A DNA stretch of 23,729 nucleotides, taken from NCBI GenBank assembly GCA_023227945.1, contig JALOCC010000028.1, positions 1 to 23,729 of the forward strand, written 5' to 3'. Below the pieces are notes generated by a model. It searched no databases, was not told where the DNA came from, and saw only the letters and a program-made list of their open reading frames with translations. Source of the DNA: Candidatus Omnitrophota bacterium (lineage in GTDB: Bacteria; Omnitrophota; Gorgyraeia; Duberdicusellales; 4484-171). Position numbers and translations under genes: made by a program. Every line of letters begins with the position of its first letter. Position 1 is the stretch's first letter. Positions 6,662 through 14,955 of the stretch are shown one piece after another.

Positions 6662-6916
6662 ATGAGTAGACGTTGCGTAATTTGTGATAAAAAAGCTATA
6701 GGCGGAAATTCTATTCGCAGGCGTGGTAAAGCTAAACGGGAAGGCGGCGTAGGAAAGAAAACCACAGGTATTACAAAAAGGAGATTTTTGCCTAACCTTC
6801 AAAAAAGAAGGCTCATTATAAACGGTAAGGTAAAAAGAGTCCTTGTCTGCGCGAAGTGTATAAAAAGCGGAAAATTAAATTTTGCTGCCAGAAAGAGCAA
6901 TGTCCCTAATAACTAG
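6662..6916 (+). CDS. rpmB: 50S ribosomal protein L28
   Basis: An 84-aa basic protein of the large ribosomal subunit. It has two CxxC pairs (Cys5/Cys8 and Cys63/Cys66), so it is the zinc-binding form of L28. The middle carries the family's NSIRRRGKAKREGGVGKK and RRFLPNLQKRR basic stretches that contact rRNA. A Shine-Dalgarno AAGGAG (about 6648-6653) precedes the ATG. It is the only + strand gene beyond 5.5 kb, with its own promoter and a repeat-filled leader. Its last 42 nt overlap the antisense 3' end of recJ, with no terminator visible between the two. Confidence 0.97.
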   Translation: MSRRCVICDKKAIGGNSIRRRGKAKREGGVGKKTTGITKRRFLPNLQKRRLIINGKVKRVLVCAKCIKSGKLNFAARKSNVPNN

Positions 6917-8545
6917 TAGCGGCTCGTTGTGAAAGCCATTCTTTTCTAAAGAATAAGCCATATCGAACTCCTCGGCATACTCTATTATCTCAAGAAGCCC
7001 TCTATCGTAGATTATCCCTTCCAGGGTTTTCTCCCCATCGCTTAACCATACAGTATAGCCGCTGTTTATCTTCTTAGGTTTACTTTTTTTATAAACAGAG
7101 TAACTTGCAAACATTGGTTTTGGATTTTCCTCTCCAAAGGGCTCTAATCTATTCAATTCTTCTATTAATTCTATAGTTACATCGTTAAAATTTAATTTTA
7201 AATCTATATCAAGAATAGGAATAAGGTCAGTTGGCTTTGTGTTATTTTTAATATATAAATTTATTCGTTGTCTGAACTCTTCCAGGCCTTCCCGGAAAAT
7301 TTCTAAACCCGCTGCTTTTTTGTGCCCGCCGTAAGCGCAAAGCGTGCTGCCGCAGTTTTCCAAGGCTTCCATTAGATGAACGCTGTGTATCGAACGCGCG
7401 GAACCCCTGCCTAGAATATCATCAAAAGAAATTACAAAAGACGGCCTGTAGTATTTATCAACCAGGCGGGAAGCAACTATGCCAAGCACTCCTGAATGCC
7501 AATTTTCTCCCGACACAACTATTGCATAATCATTTGAGCTATCCTGCTCAATTTTTTGCTCAGCTTCTTTTAAAATATTCATTTCAATTGCTTTACGCTT
7601 CAAATTATATTCCTGAAGCCTTGAAGCAATGTTTAAAACTTCTTCCAGGTCTTTGCTTAAAAACATTTCAAGTGAATCATTCGCTGAGGCAACTCTCCCG
7701 GAGGCATTAATGCGGGGGCCGAGGATATAACCTATATGAAAAGTATTTATATTTTCCTGTTTTATTTTCGCTACTTTGCATAGTGCTTCAATCGCCGGCC
7801 GCCTGCTTACACGTAGCATCTTAAGCCCTTCTTTTAACAACACCCTGTTTTCTCCTTTTAGCGGAACTACGTCGCATACTAAAGACAATGCCACCAAATC
7901 AAGCGTTTCCTTACAATCTTTTTTTGTAAGTGCCTGTAGAAATTTAAATGCCAGTGCAGCTGCACTTAAATCTTTGAAGGGGTAATCGGAATCTGTCCGT
8001 TTAGGGTTTATAAATGCATAGGCTTTATTTAAATCTTTGCTGGGATGGTGGTGGTCGATAACTATTGTGTCAATACCGTAAGAGCACGCCAACTCTATTT
8101 CTTTTAAAGAATTCGTGCCGCAATCAAAAGCAATAATTAAAGTTTGATTTTCCTTTTTTGCGCGCTCTATCACATCGGTATTTAGGCCGTAGCCATCGTT
8201 GACGCGGTGCGGAATATAAAAAGAAAACAACTCCCGGTGCTCTTTAACAAATTCGTTAAAAATCGCAAGCGAAGTAACCCCATCAACATCATAGTCTCCG
8301 ACAATAAGAATCTTTTCTTTTTTCTCTATTGCTTTTTTCACACGCTGGCTGGCTTTTTTTATATCAGGCAAAAGCGAAAACGAATGCAAAAACTCTATGC
8401 TATGGTTTAAAAAGGCGGGGAATTGTTTTTCGTCAATCGCTCTATTGAGTAGAATCTGGGCAAGATATACGGATATATTATACTTTTGGCTTAAATCTTT
8501 AACTTGCGGGGTAAATTCTTTTATTTTCCAAATCCTGCGTTTCAT
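6875..8545 (-). CDS. recJ: Single-stranded-DNA-specific 5'-3' exonuclease RecJ
   Basis: A 556-aa DHH-family nuclease of normal RecJ length. DHH-domain motifs: DYDVDG (84-89), DCG (141-143) and DHH(H)PS (164-169), which bind the catalytic metals; GPRINASGR follows in the middle. The DHHA1 region carries GHKKAAGLEI, and a C-terminal OB-fold region follows. RecJ degrades 5'-ended ssDNA in RecF-pathway recombination, mismatch repair and base-excision repair. It is the last gene of the pilZ-hom-thrC-argS-recJ run, separated from argS by a CACAGAT repeat. No clear Shine-Dalgarno is seen. The 3' end runs 42 nt into rpmB on the opposite strand. Confidence 0.96.
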   Translation of the reverse strand: MKRRIWKIKEFTPQVKDLSQKYNISVYLAQILLNRAIDEKQFPAFLNHSIEFLHSFSLLPDIKKASQRVKKAIEKKEKILIVGDYDVDGVTSLAIFNEFVKEHRELFSFYIPHRVNDGYGLNTDVIERAKKENQTLIIAFDCGTNSLKEIELACSYGIDTIVIDHHHPSKDLNKAYAFINPKRTDSDYPFKDLSAAALAFKFLQALTKKDCKETLDLVALSLVCDVVPLKGENRVLLKEGLKMLRVSRRPAIEALCKVAKIKQENINTFHIGYILGPRINASGRVASANDSLEMFLSKDLEEVLNIASRLQEYNLKRKAIEMNILKEAEQKIEQDSSNDYAIVVSGENWHSGVLGIVASRLVDKYYRPSFVISFDDILGRGSARSIHSVHLMEALENCGSTLCAYGGHKKAAGLEIFREGLEEFRQRINLYIKNNTKPTDLIPILDIDLKLNFNDVTIELIEELNRLEPFGEENPKPMFASYSVYKKSKPKKINSGYTVWLSDGEKTLEGIIYDRGLLEIIEYAEEFDMAYSLEKNGFHNEPLLVIRDIALSGSKI

Positions 8546-8553
8546 TTTTTATA

Positions 8554-8680
8554 ACACAAATTAGCACAGATAGGAATCACAGATGACCACAGATAATTTC
8601 ATTATAATGCCTTCTTAAAGAAAATCAACAATCCTGCTATCTGTGATTATCTGCTTTTCATCTGCAATCATCTATGTATC
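8554..8680. repeat. CACAGAT-family inverted repeat, copy 3 (argS-recJ spacer)
   Basis: The left arm (about 8554-8598, CACAGAT words) and right arm (about 8638-8676, ATCTGTGATTATCTG words) are inverted around a roughly 40-nt loop. The argS stop codon (TGA, 8679-8681 on the - strand) lies at the edge of the right arm; the left arm reaches to within 9 nt of the recJ start. Confidence 0.85.
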
Positions 8681-10271
8681 ACATCTTTTTCGCAGGAGTT
8701 ATCCCCAGTAAATTCAATCCGCAATGTAAAACTATCCTTGTTGCGGCCAATAGGTTTAACCGGGCGCCTTCTATATTCTCTTCTTCACCAAGCACCCTGT
8801 TTGTTTCGTAAAACTTATGAAACAAAGCAGCAATACTTTTTAGGTATTCGATAATAAACACCGGCTCAAGAGCATAATACGCTTTTTCAAGCATATAGGA
8901 AAACTGCAACAATGCCCTAGTCAGCGATAGGTCCTCTTCGCTTTGTAAAAATACGCTATATTTTATATTTACCTTTTTCTCTTTGGCTTTTTCAAAAATA
9001 CTCTCAATACGCGCGCAGCAATATTGGATATAATATAAAGGATTTTCGAAAGAAGTTGCCTTAGCGAGGTCAATGTCAAAATCAAGGTGTGAAGAATTTT
9101 TTCTTGTAAGATAATAAAACCTCGTTGTATCTTTCCCGACTTCTTTTATCAAATCAGAAAGAAGTATTGCCGTACCTTTCCTTTTTGACATCTTTTCCTT
9201 GGTCTTTAGGCTTACAAGCTGGATTATTATAACTTTAAGTATATCTCTGTTATAACCCAGAGCACTGATTGCAGATTTTACCCGCTCAATATAGCCGTGA
9301 TGGTCCGGGCCCCATAGATTTACAAGTTCGTCCGCCCCGCGCTTTATCTTATCTTCATGATAAGCGATGTCTGAAGCAAAATATGTAAGTTCTCCGTCGC
9401 TTTTTTTAATAACCCTGTCCTTATCATCGCCGAATTTTGTGGAAGAAAACCAGAGGGCGTCTTCTTTATCGTAAATTAAATCTTTTTCTTTAAGAACTTC
9501 TATTACTTTTTCTATTTTTTTATCATCGATAATTTTTTGCTGGCTGGCCCAGTTATCGAAATTTATGCCTAGATTCTCTAAATCTTTCTTAATCCAGCTA
9601 AGCACATAGGTAAGAACGAATGTTCGTTCGTCTTTAGGGCTAGCGCTGATTACGGCTTTTGCAATATCTTTTACGTATTCCCCCTGATAGCCTCCTTCAG
9701 GAAGCTTAAAACTTTGACCTTGTATTTCTTTTATGCGTTCGTTAACCGATTTGATAAAAAGATCTAATTGTTTACCGGCATCATTTACGTAATATTCTCT
9801 TTCGACATTTACGCCGCAAAACTTAAGGATATTACCCAAGCAATCCCCGACAACAGCCTGGCGGCCGTGCGCTATAGAAAGTGGGCCGGTTGGATTTGCA
9901 CTTAAAAATTCAAGAATGATTTTCTTTTTAATATTGTGGCGAAAGAATTTATCTTTATTTTCTATTAATTCATTTAACGATTTTATCAAAGCATCTTTTG
10001 CAAAAAATATATTTATAAAACCGGGTTTTAAAATTTCTATTTTTTCTATTCCTTCCCCTATCTGTTTTTCTAAAATCCCCTTAAGGCATGTTGCTACTTC
10101 AAGCGGGTCTTTTTTCAACTTAGAGGCAAGTTTTAAAGAAACCATCGTGGAAAGATCACCGAAATCCTGGCGCGACGGCACTTCCCATAAAGGCGGGTCT
10201 AGTTCGGTTTCGTATTCCTTTTTTACTATGTCTTCTAAAACTTTAGAAAATTTTTGATAAAATCCTTTCAT
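8679..10271 (-). CDS. argS: Arginine--tRNA ligase
   Basis: A 530-aa class I aminoacyl-tRNA synthetase charging tRNA-Arg. The N-terminal additional domain includes SRQDFGDLS (33-41). The HIGH-type motif appears as SANPTGPLSIAHGR (124-137), the YYVNDAGKQ region at 160-168 and GPDHHGY at 321-327. KMSKR is at 360-364, a strict KMSKS-type loop that many ArgRS lack. The C-terminal DALR helical domain (about 400-530) recognises the anticodon. The gene begins 16 nt after thrC on the same strand, so it is probably cotranscribed with the threonine genes. Length is slightly below the 550-580 aa average, without visible gaps. Confidence 0.96.
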   Translation of the reverse strand: MKGFYQKFSKVLEDIVKKEYETELDPPLWEVPSRQDFGDLSTMVSLKLASKLKKDPLEVATCLKGILEKQIGEGIEKIEILKPGFINIFFAKDALIKSLNELIENKDKFFRHNIKKKIILEFLSANPTGPLSIAHGRQAVVGDCLGNILKFCGVNVEREYYVNDAGKQLDLFIKSVNERIKEIQGQSFKLPEGGYQGEYVKDIAKAVISASPKDERTFVLTYVLSWIKKDLENLGINFDNWASQQKIIDDKKIEKVIEVLKEKDLIYDKEDALWFSSTKFGDDKDRVIKKSDGELTYFASDIAYHEDKIKRGADELVNLWGPDHHGYIERVKSAISALGYNRDILKVIIIQLVSLKTKEKMSKRKGTAILLSDLIKEVGKDTTRFYYLTRKNSSHLDFDIDLAKATSFENPLYYIQYCCARIESIFEKAKEKKVNIKYSVFLQSEEDLSLTRALLQFSYMLEKAYYALEPVFIIEYLKSIAALFHKFYETNRVLGEEENIEGARLNLLAATRIVLHCGLNLLGITPAKKM

Positions 10272-10287
10272 AACTGATTTTTTGGTT

Positions 10288-11358
10288 TTAGATGCCTGCG
10301 GCTTTGACTACTGCGTCTAATTTTACAGCTACTACGGGCGGCAGTTTTATGCTTTTTATGGCAAGCTGTGGATCTTTCAGGCCGTGGCCGGTAAGAGTGC
10401 AGGTAATGATAATTTCTTTTTTATTAGAAACTTTATTAAAAAAACCGGTTTTTTTAAGCAGAAAAAGCCCCGCCACAGAAGCGGCAGAGGCAGGTTCGGC
10501 AAAGACGCCTTCGGCGCTGGCCAAGTATTTATATGCGTTAATTATTTCTCTGTCGCTTACCATATCAATTAAACCAAAGGACTCCTCTTTTGCGCTTACG
10601 GCGCTTTCCCAACTGGCAGGGTTGCCGATTTTAATAGCAGTTGCTATTGTTTTAGGCTTTTTTATAGGATATCCCCTGACTATTGGAGCAGCACCTTTAG
10701 CCTGGAAACCGAGCATGCGCGGAAGATGATGTATCTTTTTATATGCATAATATTCTTTATACCCTTTCCAGTAAGCAGTAATGTTTCCTGCGTTACCCAC
10801 GGGAAGAATATGAAAATGAGGGGCATCGCCAAGATAATCGCAGATCTCAAAAGAAGCTGTTTTTTGGCCTTCTATGCGATAAGGATTTATGGAATTTACC
10901 AACTCAACATGGTGTTTTGAAGAAATCTCTCTGACTATCCTTAAAGCATCATCGAAATTTCCCTTTACCGCTACCACCTTTGCGTTGTGTATAAGCGCCT
11001 GTGCCAATTTACCGAGAGCAATTGCGCCTTCCGGTATCACAACTATACATTTTAAATTTGCACGTGCCGCATAGGCAGCAGCTGAAGCGGAAGTATTTCC
11101 GGTTGACGCACAAATAACAGCACGGGCGCCTGCCTCTTTTGCTTTTGAAATAGCAACGGTCATACCTCTATCTTTAAATGAGCCTGTAGGATTAAGCCCT
11201 TCATATTTAAGATAAACTTTAAAATTTTTGCCGATTATGCGCGAAATTTTAGGCGAATATATTAGCGGGGTGTTACCTTCAAGCAAAGTGATTATTGGGG
11301 TATTTTTGGTTATAGGCAGAAAATTTTTGTAGCGTAAAATCAAACCTTGATAAGCCAT
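10288..11358 (-). CDS. thrC: Threonine synthase
   Basis: A 356-aa PLP enzyme converting O-phosphohomoserine to threonine. The PLP lysine lies in NPTGSFKDRG (Lys62), followed by STGNTSAS (85-92), which binds the cofactor phosphate, and LPVGNAGN in the middle. It is of the short class without the 100-residue N-terminal domain of the E. coli type. The ATG overlaps the hom stop codon by one base (TAATG on the - strand, 11356-11360), which implies translational coupling. Homoserine kinase is not in the window; the usual thrB is absent from this operon. Confidence 0.94.
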   Translation of the reverse strand: MAYQGLILRYKNFLPITKNTPIITLLEGNTPLIYSPKISRIIGKNFKVYLKYEGLNPTGSFKDRGMTVAISKAKEAGARAVICASTGNTSASAAAYAARANLKCIVVIPEGAIALGKLAQALIHNAKVVAVKGNFDDALRIVREISSKHHVELVNSINPYRIEGQKTASFEICDYLGDAPHFHILPVGNAGNITAYWKGYKEYYAYKKIHHLPRMLGFQAKGAAPIVRGYPIKKPKTIATAIKIGNPASWESAVSAKEESFGLIDMVSDREIINAYKYLASAEGVFAEPASAASVAGLFLLKKTGFFNKVSNKKEIIITCTLTGHGLKDPQLAIKSIKLPPVVAVKLDAVVKAAGI

Positions 11359-12626
11359 TAAAAATCCTCTATTCGTATTATCTGTGATGGGCTTTTTATT
11401 ACGGAAAGTTTGTCAATTTTTAAAAGAGCTTTTTGCATATCTGACTCTTTTGCTGCGTGCGTAATCATTATCACAGGAACAAATTTCCTGCGCAGCTTTT
11501 CCTTTTGCGTAACAGAAGCAATGCTAATATGCTGCGAAGCAAGAATTCTTGAAACTTTTGCCAAGACGCCTGGCTCATCGTGAGCCATAAATCTCATATA
11601 ATAACGCGATCTTACAGTATTTATATTTCTAAGGTTTATGTTTTCTTTTTTTCTTTCTGAAATTTTACTATCTAACGACATGCTTACGATATCGGAGATA
11701 ACAGCCGATGACGTAGCCAACCCGCCGGCTCCTCTACCATAAAAAAGTAAGTCTCCTGCCGGCTGAGTATCAAGGTATACGGCATTGTAGGTAGATGAAA
11801 CCTCAGACAGTGGATGGCCTATCGGTACAAGAGTTGGATGGACCCTTAAATCAAGAAATTTACTCTGGCGTTTCGCGATAGCCAAAAGTTTTACCCTGTA
11901 ATTTAACTGTTCCGCATAAACGATATCAAGCATATTAATTTTAGATATACCCTCGGTATACACACGTTTCAAAGAAGGCCACACTCCGAAACAAAGATAA
12001 CTTAAAATGCATAATTTATTAAGTGTATCACGCCCGGATATGTCAAAATGCGGTTTTCTCTCTGCAACGCCTTTTTTCTGGGCACGGCGAAGAGCAGATG
12101 AAAAATCAATTTTTTCCTGGCCCATTTTATAAAGTATATAATTGGTCGTTCCGTTTAAAATACCATATATTTTTTTTATTTCGCAGGAGACTAAACCCTC
12201 GGAAATGCTTTTTATAAGAGGTATCGCTCCACAAACAGAAGCCTCAAACCCTATGTTTTTTCCAAACTTACGCGCAAGAGAAAAAAGTTCACGTCCATGC
12301 TCCGCCAAAAGAGCTTTATTTGCAGTAACGATATTTTTCCCTTTTAAAAGAGCTTCTTTAATAAAACTATAGGCGGGCTCAATGCCGCCGATTAATTCAA
12401 CTATCGTATCTATCTGAGGGTCGTTTATAACCTTTGAAACATCCGTAGTAAAAGGCACACCGTACTTTGCGGCGACCTTCCCTTTGCCTTTCCTTAAGTC
12501 GCAGGACAATTTTACTTCTATTTTTAAAGAAATGCGCCGGTTAACAAGAGAAGAATATTGCGCCAATGATTTAAGCGTAGCAGAACCGACATTACCCAGG
12601 CCAATTATTCCTATTTTTTTGACCAT
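11358..12626 (-). CDS. hom: Homoserine dehydrogenase with C-terminal ACT domain
   Basis: A 422-aa enzyme reducing aspartate semialdehyde to homoserine, the branch point to threonine and methionine. Nucleotide-binding GLGNVG is at 9-14, NKALLA lies in the middle of the Rossmann domain, and the catalytic region carries GVAERKPHFDISGRDTLNKL with the expected Asp and Lys. The C-terminal part, YYMRFMAHDEPGVLAKVSRIL onward, is an ACT domain, normally the threonine feedback site. The start overlaps the end of pilZ by 16 nt, and thrC follows by a 1-nt overlap. No fused aspartokinase is present. Confidence 0.95.
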   Translation of the reverse strand: MVKKIGIIGLGNVGSATLKSLAQYSSLVNRRISLKIEVKLSCDLRKGKGKVAAKYGVPFTTDVSKVINDPQIDTIVELIGGIEPAYSFIKEALLKGKNIVTANKALLAEHGRELFSLARKFGKNIGFEASVCGAIPLIKSISEGLVSCEIKKIYGILNGTTNYILYKMGQEKIDFSSALRRAQKKGVAERKPHFDISGRDTLNKLCILSYLCFGVWPSLKRVYTEGISKINMLDIVYAEQLNYRVKLLAIAKRQSKFLDLRVHPTLVPIGHPLSEVSSTYNAVYLDTQPAGDLLFYGRGAGGLATSSAVISDIVSMSLDSKISERKKENINLRNINTVRSRYYMRFMAHDEPGVLAKVSRILASQHISIASVTQKEKLRRKFVPVIMITHAAKESDMQKALLKIDKLSVIKSPSQIIRIEDF

Positions 12627-12976
12627 TTTTCCAACAACTCTTTTATGTAAATACCTAATTCCTTAAAAAACTCCTGCGGTAAATCAGTGAATCTTAACCT
12701 TGTTTCATAGATAAGGCCCTTCACTATTTCTTTAGAATCAACAACTTCTCCCGTAATTTCTATTTTCTGCTCAACAAAAGGAAATCTGAGCGTCATGGCA
12801 AGCTGAGTACCGTTTTCAAATTTTTTATTCGTAGTAATAAGGAGCCCACCCTGGCTTATATTCTTGGTTTGGCTAAGGTCATACGTCCCCGGGTATTGTT
12901 TTATCCTGTAGCTTACTACAAAATTAGCATTTGCCCTGGGATATTTTCTTCTTTCTGCTCCTGTATATTTCTCCAT
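12611..12976 (-). CDS. PilZ-domain c-di-GMP-binding protein
   Basis: A 121-aa single-domain protein. Both ligand-binding signatures are present: RxxxR as R10-KYP-R14 and NxSxxG as N39-ISQG-G44 (the usual D/NxSxxG), followed by the beta-barrel segment. Such proteins bind c-di-GMP and act on motility, polysaccharide or transcription machinery by protein contact. No output domain is fused. A strong AAGGAGG Shine-Dalgarno (about 12981-12989) precedes the ATG. The last 16 nt overlap the start of hom, so a c-di-GMP sensor is translationally joined to threonine biosynthesis; the reason is unknown. Confidence 0.9.
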   Translation of the reverse strand: MEKYTGAERRKYPRANANFVVSYRIKQYPGTYDLSQTKNISQGGLLITTNKKFENGTQLAMTLRFPFVEQKIEITGEVVDSKEIVKGLIYETRLRFTDLPQEFFKELGIYIKELLEKWSKK

Positions 12977-13040
12977 ATTCTTACCTCCTTAAAAGCAAGA
13001 ACTTAAATTCGCTCCTGCCTGCCCTAACCCTCTTCGAAAA

Positions 13041-13096
13041 GTTATAGCAAAATGCATAATTGCCATAATTAACTTTAGTTATTCATTTGCTATGAC
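13041..13096. other. Inverted repeat upstream of pilZ
   Basis: GTTATAGCAAAATG (13041-13054) and CATTTGCTATGAC (13084-13096) are inverted copies with one extra base and one mismatch, around a 29-nt A/T-rich centre. It lies between tRNA-Pro and pilZ, in the pilZ leader or promoter region; a - strand TATAAC in one arm could be a -10. It could be an operator, an RNA hairpin or another palindromic repeat. Confidence 0.5.
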
Positions 13097-13127
13097 AAGT
13101 AACACGATTCTCTATCAAAATTCAAAA

Positions 13128-13203
13128 TCGGGGGAGAGAGATTTGAACTCTCGGCCCCTTGCACCCCATGCAAGTGCGCTAATCCGGACTGCGCTACCCC
13201 CCG
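13128..13203 (-). tRNA. tRNA-Pro (anticodon GGG)
   Basis: A 76-nt tRNA on the - strand. The acceptor CGGGGGG (13197-13203) pairs with TCCCCCG (13129-13135) with one G-U; discriminator A at 13128. The anticodon stem CTTGC/GCAAG encloses ATGGGGT, giving GGG. The T arm GAGAG-TTCAAAT-CTCTC is perfect. CCA is not encoded. Confidence 0.95.
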
Positions 13204-13296
13204 ATTGGAAATCTAGGGGTTTAGCCCCTTTAAACCAACATGTGTAATCTCAAAGAAACAAAACCTCTTTATGCGCTAAAATGATTGATTTTATTT

Positions 13297-13324
13297 ATTA
13301 TACTAGGCTTTTTAAGGCTGTAAA
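13297..13324 (-). promoter_or_regulatory. Predicted tRNA-Pro promoter
   Basis: On the - strand, TTTACA (13319-13324), a 16-nt spacer and a perfect -10 TATAAT (13297-13302). The start would be near 13290, about 87 nt before the tRNA; a small GGGG...CCCC hairpin lies in the leader. The pilZ operon may also use this transcript. Confidence 0.65.
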
Positions 13325-13370
13325 GAACAAGATTCGCGCAAATGATCCGCTGTTTATGAGGCAAGATAAA

Positions 13371-13769
13371 TCAACGATCTATGAAACCCTGGTCATCTTT
13401 CCAAATATTAATACTTCCGTCACTATCAAGATCGCTTCCTGCCGGCGTGGAGTCATCCCATGCATCAAGAGTTTCTTCTGAGGCTGACGGATTTTCTTCT
13501 TCCGTTTCTTCTTCCATTTCTTCCTTCTTTTTTTCTTTCTTTTCTTCTTTCTTTTCTTCCGCCTTCTCTTTTTCCTTTTTTATTTCTTCATCCGTTTTTA
13601 CCTTTTTCTCTTCGGTCTTTCCCCCAACAGTATCTTTATCCGCACCCTTGTCAGTTATGCTGCTGCTGTTACTAACGGGGGTATTAACATTATCCTGGCA
13701 GAGGCAGATGGAAGAAAAAAATACAACAAATACACCTGCCGCAAAAAGAGTAACGATATTTCTTATCAT
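13371..13769 (-). CDS. Secreted Lys/Glu-rich low-complexity protein with a Ca-loop-like tail
   Basis: A 132-aa protein. A signal peptide (hydrophobic 5-23, ending ICLCQ) is followed by a Ser/Thr-rich stretch and then a roughly 45-residue Lys/Glu tract (about 51-95), likely a charged helix. The C-terminus has LDAWDDSTPAGSDLDSDGSINIWKDD. D-x-D-x-D-G-x-I there resembles an EF-hand or dockerin calcium loop, but position 12 is Lys with Asp at 13, so calcium binding is unproved. A good GGAGGA Shine-Dalgarno precedes the ATG. It is the last of three small co-oriented genes, 16 nt after the 60-aa gene. No family recognised. Confidence 0.75.
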   Translation of the reverse strand: MIRNIVTLFAAGVFVVFFSSICLCQDNVNTPVSNSSSITDKGADKDTVGGKTEEKKVKTDEEIKKEKEKAEEKKEEKKEKKKEEMEEETEEENPSASEETLDAWDDSTPAGSDLDSDGSINIWKDDQGFIDR

Positions 13770-13785
13770 ATTTTCCTCCTTTTAA

Positions 13786-13968
13786 TTAAAACCCTTGCAA
13801 ACATTTTATACATAGTGACATACATGAATTTTCTTCATTGATTTTCTCTACAGGGTTATTTTTGGATATCTTTAAAATTGAAACAACCTGCGCATAGGCA
13901 CGAGCTGAAAAAATTAACAATTCGCTTTTACCCTCTGTTTGTAAACTCTTGCATATTTCGCAATACAT
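13786..13968 (-). CDS. Small protein with paired CxxC motifs
   Basis: A 60-aa unrecognised protein. CxxC pairs lie at each end (Cys3/Cys6 and Cys53/Cys56, with an extra Cys49), which suggests a small zinc-binding module, like the stand-alone zinc ribbons found beside membrane or secreted proteins. It has no signal peptide. An AAGGAAG Shine-Dalgarno precedes the ATG, and it lies 20 nt after the membrane-protein gene and 16 nt before the secreted protein gene on the same strand, so it is probably translated. Confidence 0.6.
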   Translation of the reverse strand: MYCEICKSLQTEGKSELLIFSARAYAQVVSILKISKNNPVEKINEENSCMSLCIKCLQGF

Positions 13969-13988
13969 ACTTCTTCCTTAAAATAAAT

Positions 13989-14333
13989 TCAGTCATCGTT
14001 TCCCGCTATAAAAAAATAATATAGCGCTACAACAAGAATAAAAATAATGCAAGATATGCGTGTTACTAGTGGGTCAAACGATTCGCCGCTTTTCCTGAAT
14101 AATTTCATTATATAATTCTCTATCTTTGTAACACTCAACAATATCAATGCAATGACAAAACAGAAAGAAAATGCTTTTTTTATTTTCCAGGACTTTAATA
14201 AAACGAATAACAATATAAGGAAAAACAGCCAAAATACCGGGTTGGTAACAGAAAAATTAAAATGCACCAACTCATAAAAATATGCCAAAAAACTTCTTTT
14301 AATTGTTTGCCATTCAATGCCAAAATCACCCAT
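13989..14333 (-). CDS. Small three-helix membrane protein
   Basis: A 114-aa protein with an N-terminal amphipathic region and three hydrophobic segments (about 30-47, 54-69 and 89-108), ending in the acidic tail AGNDD. No family recognised. The first two helices are separated by a basic turn (KSWKIKKA), suggesting that turn is cytoplasmic. No Shine-Dalgarno is visible; an A/T-rich ATTATATAAT lies 11-20 nt before the ATG, so a leaderless or very short leader is possible. It heads the run of three small genes. Confidence 0.65.
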   Translation of the reverse strand: MGDFGIEWQTIKRSFLAYFYELVHFNFSVTNPVFWLFFLILLFVLLKSWKIKKAFSFCFVIALILLSVTKIENYIMKLFRKSGESFDPLVTRISCIIFILVVALYYFFIAGNDD

Positions 14334-14411
14334 ACTAACAATTTATTATATAATTTTACCATCCCATTGTTATTCCACAACAGGAATAATTCACCGACCA
14401 ATGTAAAAGAA

Positions 14412-14438
14412 ACAGCCCCGGTGTAATACTGGGGCTGT
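14412..14438 (-). terminator. Intrinsic terminator after the glycine-zipper lipoprotein
   Basis: ACAGCCCC (14412-14419) pairs with GGGGCTGT (14431-14438) around an 11-nt loop. Read on the - strand, it is followed by TTTCTTTTAC and lies 14 nt after the stop codon of the gene ending at 14453. Confidence 0.85.
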
Positions 14439-14452
14439 CAAGAATAAATCAA

Positions 14453-14917
14453 TTATTTTCCCTGCATTGCAGAGATGACTCGTTCGCCCACACCTTCCTT
14501 TTTCAGGTAATTAATACCTTCTGCCGAAAGGTTGAATTTTGAATCTGTGGAGCGGATTTCTTTGATTATATCATCGTCTTTTAAACCTTGCTTACTCATA
14601 TTTATTATCTGCTGCATAGAAAGCTGTTTGGTTTCGGGAGATTTTTCTTCAATGGTTTGAGCTGCGCTTTCAACAGTTTCCTGCTTTTGAGGTTTATCAA
14701 TCTGGCTTCCTACAAGCGCTCCTGTAAGCGCTCCCGCTGCAATGCCTATGCCAGCGCCTGCTCCACCGTGACCGCTTTGATGCCCTATAATTCCTCCTGC
14801 CGCACCCCCAATAAGACCGCCAATTACAGCACCTTCGGCAACTCTTGTTTTATTACTTTCGCAACCATAACTGCACATAATCAGAAAACCGCACAAAACA
14901 AATAATACCTTTTTCAT
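14453..14917 (-). CDS. Glycine-zipper lipoprotein
   Basis: A 154-aa protein. A signal peptide ends in lipobox SYGC (Cys19). A glycine-zipper region (about 27-73, GxxxG-type repeats such as GGLIGGAAGGIIG and GALTGALVGS) would pack as a membrane hairpin, as in SlyB or Rick_17kDa-type outer-membrane lipoproteins. After a linker, residues about 100-153 form a helical module (MQQIINMSKQGLKDDDIIKEI, then LSAEGINYLKKEGVGERVISAM). The function is presumably envelope integrity, which is inference. A GGAGG Shine-Dalgarno is clear. It lies 38 nt downstream of gpsA on the same strand and has its own terminator. Confidence 0.85.
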   Translation of the reverse strand: MKKVLFVLCGFLIMCSYGCESNKTRVAEGAVIGGLIGGAAGGIIGHQSGHGGAGAGIGIAAGALTGALVGSQIDKPQKQETVESAAQTIEEKSPETKQLSMQQIINMSKQGLKDDDIIKEIRSTDSKFNLSAEGINYLKKEGVGERVISAMQGK

Positions 14918-14955
14918 TTTTGAACCTCCTCTATTTTATAAACTTTCCGAAACCG

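Noticed and set aside
10292..10729. 145-aa + strand ORF
   Set aside because: It is fully antisense to thrC, which has a clear PLP motif and operon context.
11358..12976. T-box or threonine attenuator before hom
   Set aside because: hom overlaps pilZ by 16 nt, leaving no leader; no T-box or leader peptide was seen upstream of pilZ.
13381..13785. 134-aa Ser/Phe-rich + strand ORF
   Set aside because: It is the antisense image of the Lys/Glu-rich gene on the - strand, which has a signal peptide and a Shine-Dalgarno.
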